Below are positions 33,039-41,635 of a stretch of 64,000 nucleotides of DNA, piece by piece (the stretch's first letter is position 1; every line of letters begins with the position of its first letter). A program made the position numbers and the translations under genes. The notes beneath the pieces were generated by a model. That model saw nothing but the letters and a program-made list of their open reading frames with translations. It made no database searches and had not been told where the DNA came from. Source of the stretch: Ammoniphilus sp. YIM 78166 (GTDB lineage Bacteria > Bacillota > Bacilli > Aneurinibacillales > RAOX-1); NCBI RefSeq assembly GCF_004522215.1, contig NZ_SDLR01000007.1:62001-126000 (forward strand), in the 5' to 3' direction.

Positions 33039-34592
33039 ATGATACAGTCGACTGAAACATCCAAAGTGATGACCGCTGAAGAAGCGGTTCGGAAGATTCC
33101 TAATGGTGCCACGATTACCATTGGGGGACTCATTTCCGTCCTTTGCCCGGAAAAAGTCCTTGAGGAGCTGGAAAAGCGATATGCGGCTACATCAGAGCCT
33201 AAAGATTTAACGGTCGTAACGCCAGTTCGGGTAGGATGGAGTCCAAAGGAAAGCACCGGGCTGGAGCATGTGGCCCAATCCGGCATGCTCAAACGTCTAA
33301 TTAGCGGGAGTTTCAATGTAAAGGAAAGTCCTAGACTGACTCAAATGATTCGGAACAATGAAATAGAAGCCTATGGCTTTTCCATGGGGACCATCTTTCA
33401 TTGGATCCGGGCAACGGCTGCAGGGGAATCCGGATTAGTAACCAAAGTAGGACTTCATACGTATGTGGATCCCCGGTATGATGGGGGACGATTGAACGCC
33501 CAAACCAAGGAAGACGTAGTGAAGATCATCGAAATCAATGGGGAAGAGCATTTGTTCTATAAGTCGCTGCCGATCAATGTAGCGATCATCCGCGGCACAA
33601 CGGCCGACGAGAACGGCAATATTACGCTTGAGGATGAACCGGTAACCCTCAGCGGACTGGAGATGGCCATGGCGGCCAAAGCCAATGGAGGCTATGTGAT
33701 TGCCCAAGTCAAGCGAGTGGTGGCGAATAACTCCTTGCATCCTCGCGATGTGGCGATCCCAGGGATGCTTGTCGATGCCGTAGTCATTGACCCGAACCAA
33801 AAGCAGAGTCTACTGGATACGGAGGATCCCAGTTGGACGGGAGAGATCAAGATTCCTACGCTGCAAGCCTACAAGAGGCTTCCGTTGGATTCCAAAAAGG
33901 TCATTCTGAGAAGAGCAGCAAAAGAACTCAAGGCACGGGATGTAGTCAACTTAGGGGTAGGCATTCCGGTTGGATTACCGCAATTAGCCATTGAAGAAGG
34001 GTTCTTTAATGACATCACGTTCTCCTTGGAACATGGTGCTGTCGGTGGTATACCTATGGGCGAAGAAGTATTCGGAGCCCATATCAACCCATCTTCTATT
34101 GTTACTTCACCTCAAGTCTTTGATTTCTATCATTGCGGTGGATTATCCGCTACATTGCTGGGATTCGCGCAGATTGATAGACAAGGCAATGTCAACGTGA
34201 GTATGTTTAATGGCGTATTCCGCGGTTCAGGGGGATTTATTGACATCACCCACAGTACGAAGAAAATCTTATTCTGCGGTACTCTGACTAGCGGCGGGTT
34301 AGGGGTTTCGATTAGCGATGGCCGACTGAATATCCAAACGGAAGGCAAGCACAAGAAATTGATCCAGGAGGTAGAGCAGCTCACCTTTAATGCAAAGGTT
34401 GCCATTGAGAAAGGGCAAGAGGTGCTTTATATCACAGAGCGGGCGGTTTTCCGTCTTGAAGCGGACGGGTTAACCCTAACAGAATATGCTCCCGGTGTGG
34501 ATATCGAGAAGGATATCCTTCCCCACATTGACTTCAAGGTGAGAATTTCTCCCGATGTAAAGGAAATGGACGCTGACTTGTTTATGGAATAA
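33039..34592 (+). CDS. Fused-subunit acyl-CoA:carboxylate CoA-transferase (class I)
   Basis: 517 residues from ATG 33039, preceded by GGAAAGGTG; the longer frame from 32997 overlaps the previous gene. The alpha and beta halves are fused, as in propionate CoA-transferase and acetate CoA-transferase YdiF. Oxyanion-loop region TIGGLISVLCPE near the start; the nucleophile Glu is in SLEHGAVGG (Glu331), followed by GIPMG. It should activate a carboxylic acid using acetyl-CoA or another acyl-CoA donor, entering the pathway into CoA thioesters. The acceptor is not known. Confidence 0.9.
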   Translation: MIQSTETSKVMTAEEAVRKIPNGATITIGGLISVLCPEKVLEELEKRYAATSEPKDLTVVTPVRVGWSPKESTGLEHVAQSGMLKRLISGSFNVKESPRLTQMIRNNEIEAYGFSMGTIFHWIRATAAGESGLVTKVGLHTYVDPRYDGGRLNAQTKEDVVKIIEINGEEHLFYKSLPINVAIIRGTTADENGNITLEDEPVTLSGLEMAMAAKANGGYVIAQVKRVVANNSLHPRDVAIPGMLVDAVVIDPNQKQSLLDTEDPSWTGEIKIPTLQAYKRLPLDSKKVILRRAAKELKARDVVNLGVGIPVGLPQLAIEEGFFNDITFSLEHGAVGGIPMGEEVFGAHINPSSIVTSPQVFDFYHCGGLSATLLGFAQIDRQGNVNVSMFNGVFRGSGGFIDITHSTKKILFCGTLTSGGLGVSISDGRLNIQTEGKHKKLIQEVEQLTFNAKVAIEKGQEVLYITERAVFRLEADGLTLTEYAPGVDIEKDILPHIDFKVRISPDVKEMDADLFME

Positions 34593-34627
34593 AGCACGCC
34601 CACACTAGAAAAGCGAGGTTTTCCATA

Positions 34628-36379
34628 ATGGAACAATTACAAATCACCCGCAAGATTGTTACGGACGTACTGGTTGTTGGAGGAGGCGGAGCGGCAGCGC
34701 GAGCTGCCCTCACGGCTTCCCAATCCGGTGCGGACATACGCCTGGCCGTTAAGTCCGCTTGGTTGAACAGCGGATCTACTGCTACAGCCTTTTCTGAACT
34801 GCTTGCCATCGCAGCAGCCATAGGCCACGGGGATGAGCGCGATCATCCGGAAATCCATTACCATGATACGATGGATGCCGCCCGCGGCTTTATCGATCCG
34901 GAATTGGTGTGGACCTTAGCGGAGGATGCGCCGAAGCGGATTGAGGACTTGATCGAATTAGGGCTTAATTTTGATAAGCAAGCGAATGGAAAACTGGTGC
35001 AAGGCATGAGTGACTTTGCCACTTATCCCAGAACATGCAGGGTGAATGGGGTAACGGCACGGCATATCCTCAACATTCTTGCGAAAGAAATGAAAGTGAG
35101 GAAGGTTCCCATCGACGAGCATATGATGATCTTCCGGCTGCTGACGGATGACAGCCGAAACATTATTGGAGCACTTGGTTATGATGGGAACACGCAAGAA
35201 TTGGTCCATTACGAAACGCCTTCCGTCATTTTGGCCTGCGGCGGGGCCCATTATCTCTACGAGTATGGAGTCGGAACCCCGGATATGACTGGGGATGGCT
35301 ATGCCATGGCTTATGAATTGGGCGTCCCATTAGTCAATATGGAGTTTGTGCAAATCGGGCCCGCACTGATTCATCCGCCTGTTACTCTGCTTTCGGGTCC
35401 AGTTTGGAAGACCCATCCCATTCTAACGAATGAAGCGGGTGAGCGTTTCTTGGAACAAAGCCTGCCGAATGAGACCCGGCTTGAGGAAGTTTATGAGCAT
35501 AAGGCCTTCCCATTTACGGTTTCAAATGCTTCGTTCTATCTCGATTATTCCATTCAGAAAGAATTCGAAAAGAATCCTTCTCCCCGCGGGGGGGTATGGT
35601 GCGAGATGGCTCCCGGCTCAGAGCCCATCGTCGAAGAAAAGATGCCGAAAACCAAAAGGGTCATGAAGTCGAAGGGCATCGATGTTGACCGGGATAAATT
35701 TGAAGTTGGATTGGTTGCCCAGTGCATGAATGGAGGAGCCCAGATTATCAGCAAGGAGGGCGAAACGTGCATCGGGGGTTTATTCATTGCTGGAGAAACC
35801 GCAGGGGGACTGAGGGGACCGGATAGGCCTGGCGGAAATTCCTTGGCGGAAGGGCAAGTGTTTGGCTACCGCACAGGGAAAGCCGCAGCCCAATATGCAG
35901 CAGGTGTGGGGAATCGGAGCTTTTCTATTGATCGAACCGTTCAAGGCTTGCAGGAGATTCAGGGCTGGATGGAAAAGAGCCGCAACGGAATCAAAGAAGT
36001 CGAAGCAAGCATTCAAGAGCTCAAGCAGCAAATGTCAAGGAATTGTCTTATCATCCGGAGCGAAGAGAGGCTAGCAGAGGTATGGGGTTTCCTGGTCCGT
36101 ACGGAACAGGAGCTGCTCCAAGGACAATATGCCGTATCCAAGGACAATTTGAAGCGAGCGATCGAGTTGCGCCATATGGTAACGACAGCCAAATCCATTG
36201 TCTTGTCCGCTCGTGAGAGAAAAGAAAGCCGAAGCTGCCATTACCGTGAAGACTTCCCCAAAAAAGACGATACTCATTGGAAAGGCAGTCTGAGAGTCAT
36301 GAAGGCGGATGAATCGATGAACTGTGACTTTTATCAATGGCCGACGGAAAGACAGAAGGCGGGAGCTGCTAAACCATGA
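34628..36379 (+). CDS. FAD-binding protein of the fumarate reductase/aspartate oxidase fold, active site altered
   Basis: 583 residues. FAD binding is intact: VLVVGGGGAAARAAL near the N-terminus, GLFIAGETAGGLRGPDRPGGNSLAEG near residues 384-409, shortened here as GLFIAGE and GGNSLAE. The dicarboxylate site is not: the motif QFHPT of succinate dehydrogenase reads QIGPA (242-246), the catalytic-Arg region reads HKAFPFTV, and HYTMGG reads QCMNGG (365-370). The flavin-linking His is absent, so FAD should be non-covalent. It is not a standard fumarate reductase. The stop overlaps the next start (ATGA). Confidence 0.82.
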   Translation: MEQLQITRKIVTDVLVVGGGGAAARAALTASQSGADIRLAVKSAWLNSGSTATAFSELLAIAAAIGHGDERDHPEIHYHDTMDAARGFIDPELVWTLAEDAPKRIEDLIELGLNFDKQANGKLVQGMSDFATYPRTCRVNGVTARHILNILAKEMKVRKVPIDEHMMIFRLLTDDSRNIIGALGYDGNTQELVHYETPSVILACGGAHYLYEYGVGTPDMTGDGYAMAYELGVPLVNMEFVQIGPALIHPPVTLLSGPVWKTHPILTNEAGERFLEQSLPNETRLEEVYEHKAFPFTVSNASFYLDYSIQKEFEKNPSPRGGVWCEMAPGSEPIVEEKMPKTKRVMKSKGIDVDRDKFEVGLVAQCMNGGAQIISKEGETCIGGLFIAGETAGGLRGPDRPGGNSLAEGQVFGYRTGKAAAQYAAGVGNRSFSIDRTVQGLQEIQGWMEKSRNGIKEVEASIQELKQQMSRNCLIIRSEERLAEVWGFLVRTEQELLQGQYAVSKDNLKRAIELRHMVTTAKSIVLSARERKESRSCHYREDFPKKDDTHWKGSLRVMKADESMNCDFYQWPTERQKAGAAKP

Positions 36380-37143
36380 ATATGAAGGTATCCATCGAGA
36401 GCGGCATAGCGAAGGTTACCCTTAATCACCCGCCCATGAACCTGCTTGCGGAAAAGGTAAAGGAGGAAATCGCGCAGTTGTTTCGGCGGATTGCGGAAGA
36501 CGAAAAGGTTCGCGTCATTCTTTTCTTTGCTCAAGGGGATCACTTCTGCTGTGGGGCAAATCTAAAGGAATTCCCGGAGCGAATTCAAAACAAAAAGGCT
36601 AGAGAGGTATGGGATAGAGGCCACGATATGCTTTCGTCCATCCTCAACGCGCCGCAGCCTACGATTGCCTGCATAGAAGGCAGTGCCTTAGGAGGGGGGG
36701 CTGAACTGGCCAGCGCGTTCGATCTGCGCATTTTCGAGTCCCATGCACAGGTCGGATATCCTGAAGTAGCACGGGGTGTATTCCCAGGGAATGGGGGATT
36801 GGAACGGTTAATCTCATTAGTGGGGGAGACGCACGCGATGCGGCTGGCGCTAACCGGAAAAAAGATATCCGCTGAGGAGGCGTTGCGGATCGGGCTGGCC
36901 AGTGGGGTGGCAGCTTCGGGAAAAGGCCGGAGGCATTGTGAAGAGCTTGCCAATACCTTATCCCATTTGCCGGGCACTGCCGTAAGAACCATCAAGCAGG
37001 CAATCCGCGCGTACGTCAAGGACCCCCAGAGCTTTGGGGATAAGGGAAAAGAAATGTTCTATCATGTCCATGAAACCCATGACGTCCGCGAAGCAGTTCA
37101 GGCCTTCCTGGAAAAGAGAAAACCTGTGTTTACTCATCTTTAA
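36376..37143 (+). CDS. Enoyl-CoA hydratase/isomerase family protein
   Basis: Crotonase fold, 255 residues. Both catalytic glutamates of hydratases are present 20 residues apart: Glu110 in GGGAELAS and Glu130 in GYPEVARG. The oxyanion hole is built by CCGANLKEF (58-66) and LGGGAE. True hydratase activity is therefore likely, adding water to the enoyl-CoA. It is coupled to the flavoprotein by a 4-nt overlap. The 2-hydroxyacid dehydrogenase follows after 27 nt. Confidence 0.9.
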   Translation: MNMKVSIESGIAKVTLNHPPMNLLAEKVKEEIAQLFRRIAEDEKVRVILFFAQGDHFCCGANLKEFPERIQNKKAREVWDRGHDMLSSILNAPQPTIACIEGSALGGGAELASAFDLRIFESHAQVGYPEVARGVFPGNGGLERLISLVGETHAMRLALTGKKISAEEALRIGLASGVAASGKGRRHCEELANTLSHLPGTAVRTIKQAIRAYVKDPQSFGDKGKEMFYHVHETHDVREAVQAFLEKRKPVFTHL

Positions 37144-37170
37144 AAAAGAAGAAAAGAGGAGTACGGCGAG

Positions 37171-38133
37171 ATGAAACCTAAAGTCTACATTACCAGAAAA
37201 CTGCCTGAGGAAGTGGTGGCAGATCTTTATGAAAGCTGCCAGGTAACGATGTGGGAAAAAGAAGAGGTTCCCGTACCGTACGAGGAATTGGAAAAGCAGG
37301 TGCAGGATGCCGATGGAATTCTTTGTCTACTGACGGAAAGCATTGATGCAAATCTGCTGAAGAAAAGTCCAAGGTTGAAAATTATCAGCAATATGGCTGT
37401 TGGATATAACAATATCGATGTCAGCACCGCGAAGGCTCAAGGTATTCTCATTACCAATACGCCTGGAGTCCTTACGGAAACGACGGCTGACCTAACGTTC
37501 GGGCTGCTGATTGCGACTGCACGTCGCTTTGAGGAATCCATGGATTACGTAAAAAAAGGGAAATGGGCGACTTGGTCGCCCATGCAGCTCACGGGGCAAG
37601 ACGTATACGGCTCGACTCTCGGGATAATTGGCATGGGGGATATTGGCGAAGGGATTGCAAGAAGAGCAAAGGGATTTGATATGAACGTTCTTTACCACAA
37701 TCGCAGCCGAAAACTAAAAGCTGAGAAAGAGCTGGGTGTCACGTACTGTGATCTTCAGGAATTGCTTAAGCAATCTAATTTCGTAGTCGTGATGACTCCG
37801 TATACGCCCCAAACGCATCACCTGATTTCATACGCAGAGCTTTCTCTTATGAAGCCGACTTCGATCTTGATTAACACGTCCCGCGGAGGGATCGTCGACG
37901 AAGAAGCATTGTATGAAGCGCTGGCGGAGAAGAGAATTTGGGCTGCTGGGCTTGATGTGTTCGAGCGTGAGCCGGTATCGCCAGATCATCCGCTGCTTCA
38001 GCTCCCCAATGTGGTCGCCCTTCCGCATATCGGCAGCGCAAGCATTGCCACCCGGACGAAAATGGGAAAACTGGCTGCCCATAACTTGCTGGAAGGTTTA
38101 AAAGGAAACACTCCACCAAATCTAGTCCTGTAG
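37171..38133 (+). CDS. D-2-hydroxyacid dehydrogenase (glyoxylate/hydroxypyruvate reductase type)
   Basis: 320 residues, NAD(P)-dependent. Rossmann motif GIIGMGDIGEGIARR (about 150-164); catalytic Arg in NTSRGGIVDE, Glu in DVFEREP and His in LPHIGSA are all present. It is close in pattern to D-glycerate dehydrogenase/glyoxylate reductase. The glycerate kinase two genes downstream supports conversion of hydroxypyruvate or tartronate semialdehyde to D-glycerate and on to phosphoglycerate. Start after AGAGGAG. Confidence 0.9.
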   Translation: MKPKVYITRKLPEEVVADLYESCQVTMWEKEEVPVPYEELEKQVQDADGILCLLTESIDANLLKKSPRLKIISNMAVGYNNIDVSTAKAQGILITNTPGVLTETTADLTFGLLIATARRFEESMDYVKKGKWATWSPMQLTGQDVYGSTLGIIGMGDIGEGIARRAKGFDMNVLYHNRSRKLKAEKELGVTYCDLQELLKQSNFVVVMTPYTPQTHHLISYAELSLMKPTSILINTSRGGIVDEEALYEALAEKRIWAAGLDVFEREPVSPDHPLLQLPNVVALPHIGSASIATRTKMGKLAAHNLLEGLKGNTPPNLVL

Positions 38134-38153
38134 TGACAGAGAGGATGAACATC

Positions 38154-40205
38154 ATGCTTGGCTTCATCAACTTCTTAGCGTTTCTGGCTGTAACGGGCTA
38201 TGCAGTATATTTATTTGCCTATGTCGTATATAGCCGGATCACCTTCATTAAGCTAGGGAAGCCCTCTAATCTTAAAGAGGATACGGCAAAGCGCCTGAAT
38301 GAGACCCTTGTCAATGTTTTTGGACAGAAGAAGCTATTTAAGGATAAAAAAAGCGGAATCATGCACCTCATCTTATTTTATGGGTTCATCATCCTGCAAT
38401 TCGGCGCTTTGGAAATTATCATCAAAGGGTTTGCAAAAGGCTTTGAGTATCCTATTGGAAGCGCTCATGCGTTTTTCAGCCTCAGTCAAGAAGTCATGAC
38501 GTTTCTTGTGCTCCTAGCGGTTATTTACGCTTTTTATCGGCGGTATATCGAGAAGCTGCCCCGCTTGAAACGGGGGTTAAAATCCGGATTAGTTATTATT
38601 TTCTTAACTACCCTTCTATTTTCTATCTTTCTTACGCTAGCCTTTGAACAGCTGTGGTTGGGGTATCAAGGGTTCCACGCTAGTGCGCCGATTTCTTCCT
38701 TAATAGCCGGAGCCTTTTCGGGGATCAGCTCTGCATCCGCAGCGGCAGCCTTTTACGTTTTCTGGTGGATCCATTTGCTTACCTTGCTTGTGTTTCTCGT
38801 TTATGTGCCACAATCCAAGCACGCCCATATCCTGTTTGCCCCCGTCAATGTCTATTTGCGGGATACGAAGCCTGCAGGGCAATTGAGCTCCATCAATTTC
38901 GAAGATGAAACGCAGGAAACTTTCGGTGCAGGCAAAATTGAAGATTTCCGCCAGAACCAGCTCATTGATCTTTATGCTTGCGTAGAATGCGGACGATGCA
39001 CCAACATGTGTCCGGCTTCGGGTACCGGAAAGACGCTGTCGCCCATGGATCTTATTACGAAAATGAGAGATCACTTGACGGAAAAAGGGGCGTCGATCAC
39101 CTCATTGAGCCCGTGGATGCCTTCGCTTCCCACAAAGCCTAATGGGGGTCTTCCGATGGAAGCCGAAGTCGCTGCAGCGGCGGAGTGGGTGAGTCCACAG
39201 CTGATAGGCGATGTGATTACAGAAGAGGAGCTTTGGGCCTGCACGACATGCCGCAATTGCGAAGATCAATGCCCAGTCGCCAACGAGCATGTAGAAAAAA
39301 TAGTGGATATGCGACGATATCTCGTCTTGACGGAAGGGAAGATGCCGCATGAAGCGACACGTTACTTCCAAAATATCGAACGCCAAGGCAATCCATGGGG
39401 AATGAACCGCAAGGAGAGAGTGAAGTGGCGCGAAGGTAGAGAGGACATCGTAGTTCCTACCGTCCAAGAGGTGGAGGACTTTGAATATTTGTTTTTTGTC
39501 GGATCCATGGGTTCATTTGATAACCGGAGCCAGAAGATTGCCCAATCGTTTGCGAAGATCCTGAATGCTGCCGGCGTAAAGTTCGCCATTCTTGGAAATG
39601 AGGAACAGAACTCAGGCGATACGGCCAGGCGGCTTGGGAACGAGTTCTTATTCCAGCAGCTGTGCCAAGAAAATATCGCTCATTTCCAAGCCTATGATGT
39701 AAAGAAAATCGTAACGATTGACCCGCATGCCTATAATACGCTCAAGCATGAATATCCCGAATTTGGTTTGGAAGCGGAAGTCTTTCATCATACGGAACTC
39801 ATCCATCAATTGATTGAAGAAGGAAGGATAAAACCGACCAAAGAGGTAAAAGAGACCCTTGTGTATCACGATTCCTGCTATATCGGCCGCTATAATGACA
39901 TTTACGACATCCCGCGCCAGATCCTAAAGAGTGTCCCGGGCATGAACGTCATGGAGATGGATCGAAATCGCGAAAATGCGATGTGCTGTGGCGCAGGAGG
40001 GGGGATGATGTGGCTCGAGGAAACGCAGGGCAAACGAATTAACATTGAAAGGACAGAGCAAGCGCTGCTCTTGAACCCAACCATGATTGGCAGCAATTGT
40101 CCCTATTGCTTAACCATGCTTAGCGACGGAACGAAAGCCAAAGAAGTCGAAGCGCAAGTTCAAACGCTGGACATTGCAGAAATCGTGGAGCGTTCCATCC
40201 TATGA
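38154..40205 (+). CDS. Membrane Fe-S oxidoreductase, FadF/EMO-like (ETF:menaquinone reductase candidate)
   Basis: About 683 residues from ATG 38154, which follows GAGAGG; GTG 38133 and ATG 38145 are in frame. Five hydrophobic helices (1-240) resemble the NarI-like heme/quinone module. Two [4Fe-4S] motifs follow: CVECGRCTNMCP (from Cys276) and CTTCRNCEDQCP (from Cys363). CCG-domain motifs (HDSCYIGRYN, AMCCGAGGG, SNCPYC) are also present. This is the architecture of FadF, which passes electrons from EtfAB to menaquinone. It overlaps the glycerate kinase start by 4 nt. Confidence 0.87.
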   Translation: MLGFINFLAFLAVTGYAVYLFAYVVYSRITFIKLGKPSNLKEDTAKRLNETLVNVFGQKKLFKDKKSGIMHLILFYGFIILQFGALEIIIKGFAKGFEYPIGSAHAFFSLSQEVMTFLVLLAVIYAFYRRYIEKLPRLKRGLKSGLVIIFLTTLLFSIFLTLAFEQLWLGYQGFHASAPISSLIAGAFSGISSASAAAAFYVFWWIHLLTLLVFLVYVPQSKHAHILFAPVNVYLRDTKPAGQLSSINFEDETQETFGAGKIEDFRQNQLIDLYACVECGRCTNMCPASGTGKTLSPMDLITKMRDHLTEKGASITSLSPWMPSLPTKPNGGLPMEAEVAAAAEWVSPQLIGDVITEEELWACTTCRNCEDQCPVANEHVEKIVDMRRYLVLTEGKMPHEATRYFQNIERQGNPWGMNRKERVKWREGREDIVVPTVQEVEDFEYLFFVGSMGSFDNRSQKIAQSFAKILNAAGVKFAILGNEEQNSGDTARRLGNEFLFQQLCQENIAHFQAYDVKKIVTIDPHAYNTLKHEYPEFGLEAEVFHHTELIHQLIEEGRIKPTKEVKETLVYHDSCYIGRYNDIYDIPRQILKSVPGMNVMEMDRNRENAMCCGAGGGMMWLEETQGKRINIERTEQALLLNPTMIGSNCPYCLTMLSDGTKAKEVEAQVQTLDIAEIVERSIL

Positions 40206-41359
40206 AAATATTAATCGCTCCCGACTCATACAAAGGCAGTCTTTGTGCACTTGAAGTGGCCCAAACGATGAGAAAGGCGTTCTCTAGCGTCATCAAGGAG
40301 GCAGAAGTGGATCTCATCCCCATGGCAGATGGGGGAGAGGGCACCCTAGATACCTTGGTTTATGCTACAAAAGGAAAAGTAATTAGTGTAACGGCAACAG
40401 GTCCTCTTGGAGAACAGATCTCCACGGAATATGGCGTTCTAGGCGATAAAGAAACGGTTATCGTTGAAGCAGCGAAGATAGTAGGGTTGCCTATGATACC
40501 GCAAGAAAAGAGAGATCCATTGATAGCTACCACTTATGGCATCGGAGAAGTGATCCTAGATGCGCTGAATCGCGGTTACCGAAAATTCATTTTTGGACTA
40601 GGCGGCAGCGCGACAAACGAAGGCGGAATAGGTCTGTTGCAAGCATTAGGCGTGAAATTCCTAAATGAAGAGGGCCGTCTGATTAAACCCATGGCTAATA
40701 ATCTTCTTCACCTTAAATCGGTTGATTTTGGTACCATAGATCCTCGTATCCGGGAGTGCAGCATGGTGATTGCAAGTGATGTGGATAACGCCTTATGCGG
40801 TAGCCAAGGAGCTTCCTGCATTTATGGACCGCAAAAAGGAGCGACACCGCAGCAAGTCGAATGGCTGGATGGGGCATTGAGTTATTATGCAGGGTTAATC
40901 GAAGAACACTTAAAGGTATCCCATCAGCATGCGCCGGGAGCTGGAGCTGCAGGAGGATTAGGCTTTGGTTTGTTAACGTTGGGGGCAACTATCACATCTG
41001 GAGCAGCAGTGGTTGCAGACAAAACAGACCTGGCTTCAAAACTGCTGAAAGCTCAATGGGTGATAACCGGGGAAGGGCGAAGTGACGCTCAAACTTTATA
41101 TGGAAAGGTTCCCTATTATATCGCTTCTCGGGCAAAGGAGGCTGGAGTCAAAGCGATTCTAGTCTCTGGCGGATTAGGAAGTGATATCGAACCTCTTTAT
41201 GATTTTTTCGTAAGCTGTCATTCGATCACGCGGAGTCCTATTTCTTTGCAGGAATGCATGCAGAATGCCGACGAATACCTTTTCCAGACCTGCGTAGATA
41301 TAGCAAGGCTCATGTTTGCTTCCTCAGAATATAAAAGAGGTGAGGGTTTATGTGGGTAA
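40202..41359 (+). CDS. glxK: Glycerate kinase (GarK/GlxK family)
   Basis: 385 residues; phosphorylates D-glycerate, in this family usually to 2-phosphoglycerate. Motifs: KILIAPDSYKGSLCALEVA at the N-terminus, PMADGGEGTLDTL (about 40), FGLGGSATNEGGIGLLQALG and the Gly-rich AGAAGGLGFG. It starts within the stop of the Fe-S protein (ATGA), so it belongs to the operon, and it links the pathway to lower glycolysis. The symbol follows the family; garK would be equally valid. Confidence 0.93.
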   Translation: MKILIAPDSYKGSLCALEVAQTMRKAFSSVIKEAEVDLIPMADGGEGTLDTLVYATKGKVISVTATGPLGEQISTEYGVLGDKETVIVEAAKIVGLPMIPQEKRDPLIATTYGIGEVILDALNRGYRKFIFGLGGSATNEGGIGLLQALGVKFLNEEGRLIKPMANNLLHLKSVDFGTIDPRIRECSMVIASDVDNALCGSQGASCIYGPQKGATPQQVEWLDGALSYYAGLIEEHLKVSHQHAPGAGAAGGLGFGLLTLGATITSGAAVVADKTDLASKLLKAQWVITGEGRSDAQTLYGKVPYYIASRAKEAGVKAILVSGGLGSDIEPLYDFFVSCHSITRSPISLQECMQNADEYLFQTCVDIARLMFASSEYKRGEGLCG

Positions 41360-41535
41360 AGGAAATTATTCTCTGCAGTACAACTAAACATGCAATTGTC
41401 CTCGACGACAGCAACAACCAGTGGTTTTATGATCGATTACGCGGGGAAAATGAAAGTATAGATCACTATATGACTAACGTATTATTAGAATTTATAGTTT
41501 CGCGAAATAAAGTATTTAGTTGCGATATGGGTTGA
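41350..41535 (+). CDS. Hypothetical protein, 61 aa, end of the catabolic operon
   Basis: ATG at 41350 overlaps the last ten bases of the glycerate kinase gene; AGAGGTGAGGG serves as ribosome site. The product is soluble with no known motif (contains DDSNNQWFYDRL). Good translation signals and overlap favour a real gene, but no family is recognised. Confidence 0.5.
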   Translation: MWVKEIILCSTTKHAIVLDDSNNQWFYDRLRGENESIDHYMTNVLLEFIVSRNKVFSCDMG

Positions 41536-41542
41536 ATTTACG

Positions 41543-41570
41543 AAGATGAGGGTTTTCCCTCATCTTTTGC
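41543..41570 (+). terminator. Terminator of the catabolic operon
   Basis: AAGATGAGGG-TTTT-CCCTCATCTT followed by TT. It is the first intrinsic terminator after 27.4 kb that I can see. Confidence 0.75.
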
Positions 41571-41635
41571 TATTGCAGAGGAGCAACTCCTTTCGTTAAA
41601 ATCATGGAAGAGCAATAGACTGGAGGAGGCTTTAA

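Noticed and set aside
34628..36379. Annotation as fumarate reductase or succinate dehydrogenase flavoprotein
   Set aside because: The substrate-binding His, Arg and loop residues are missing, as described in the feature.
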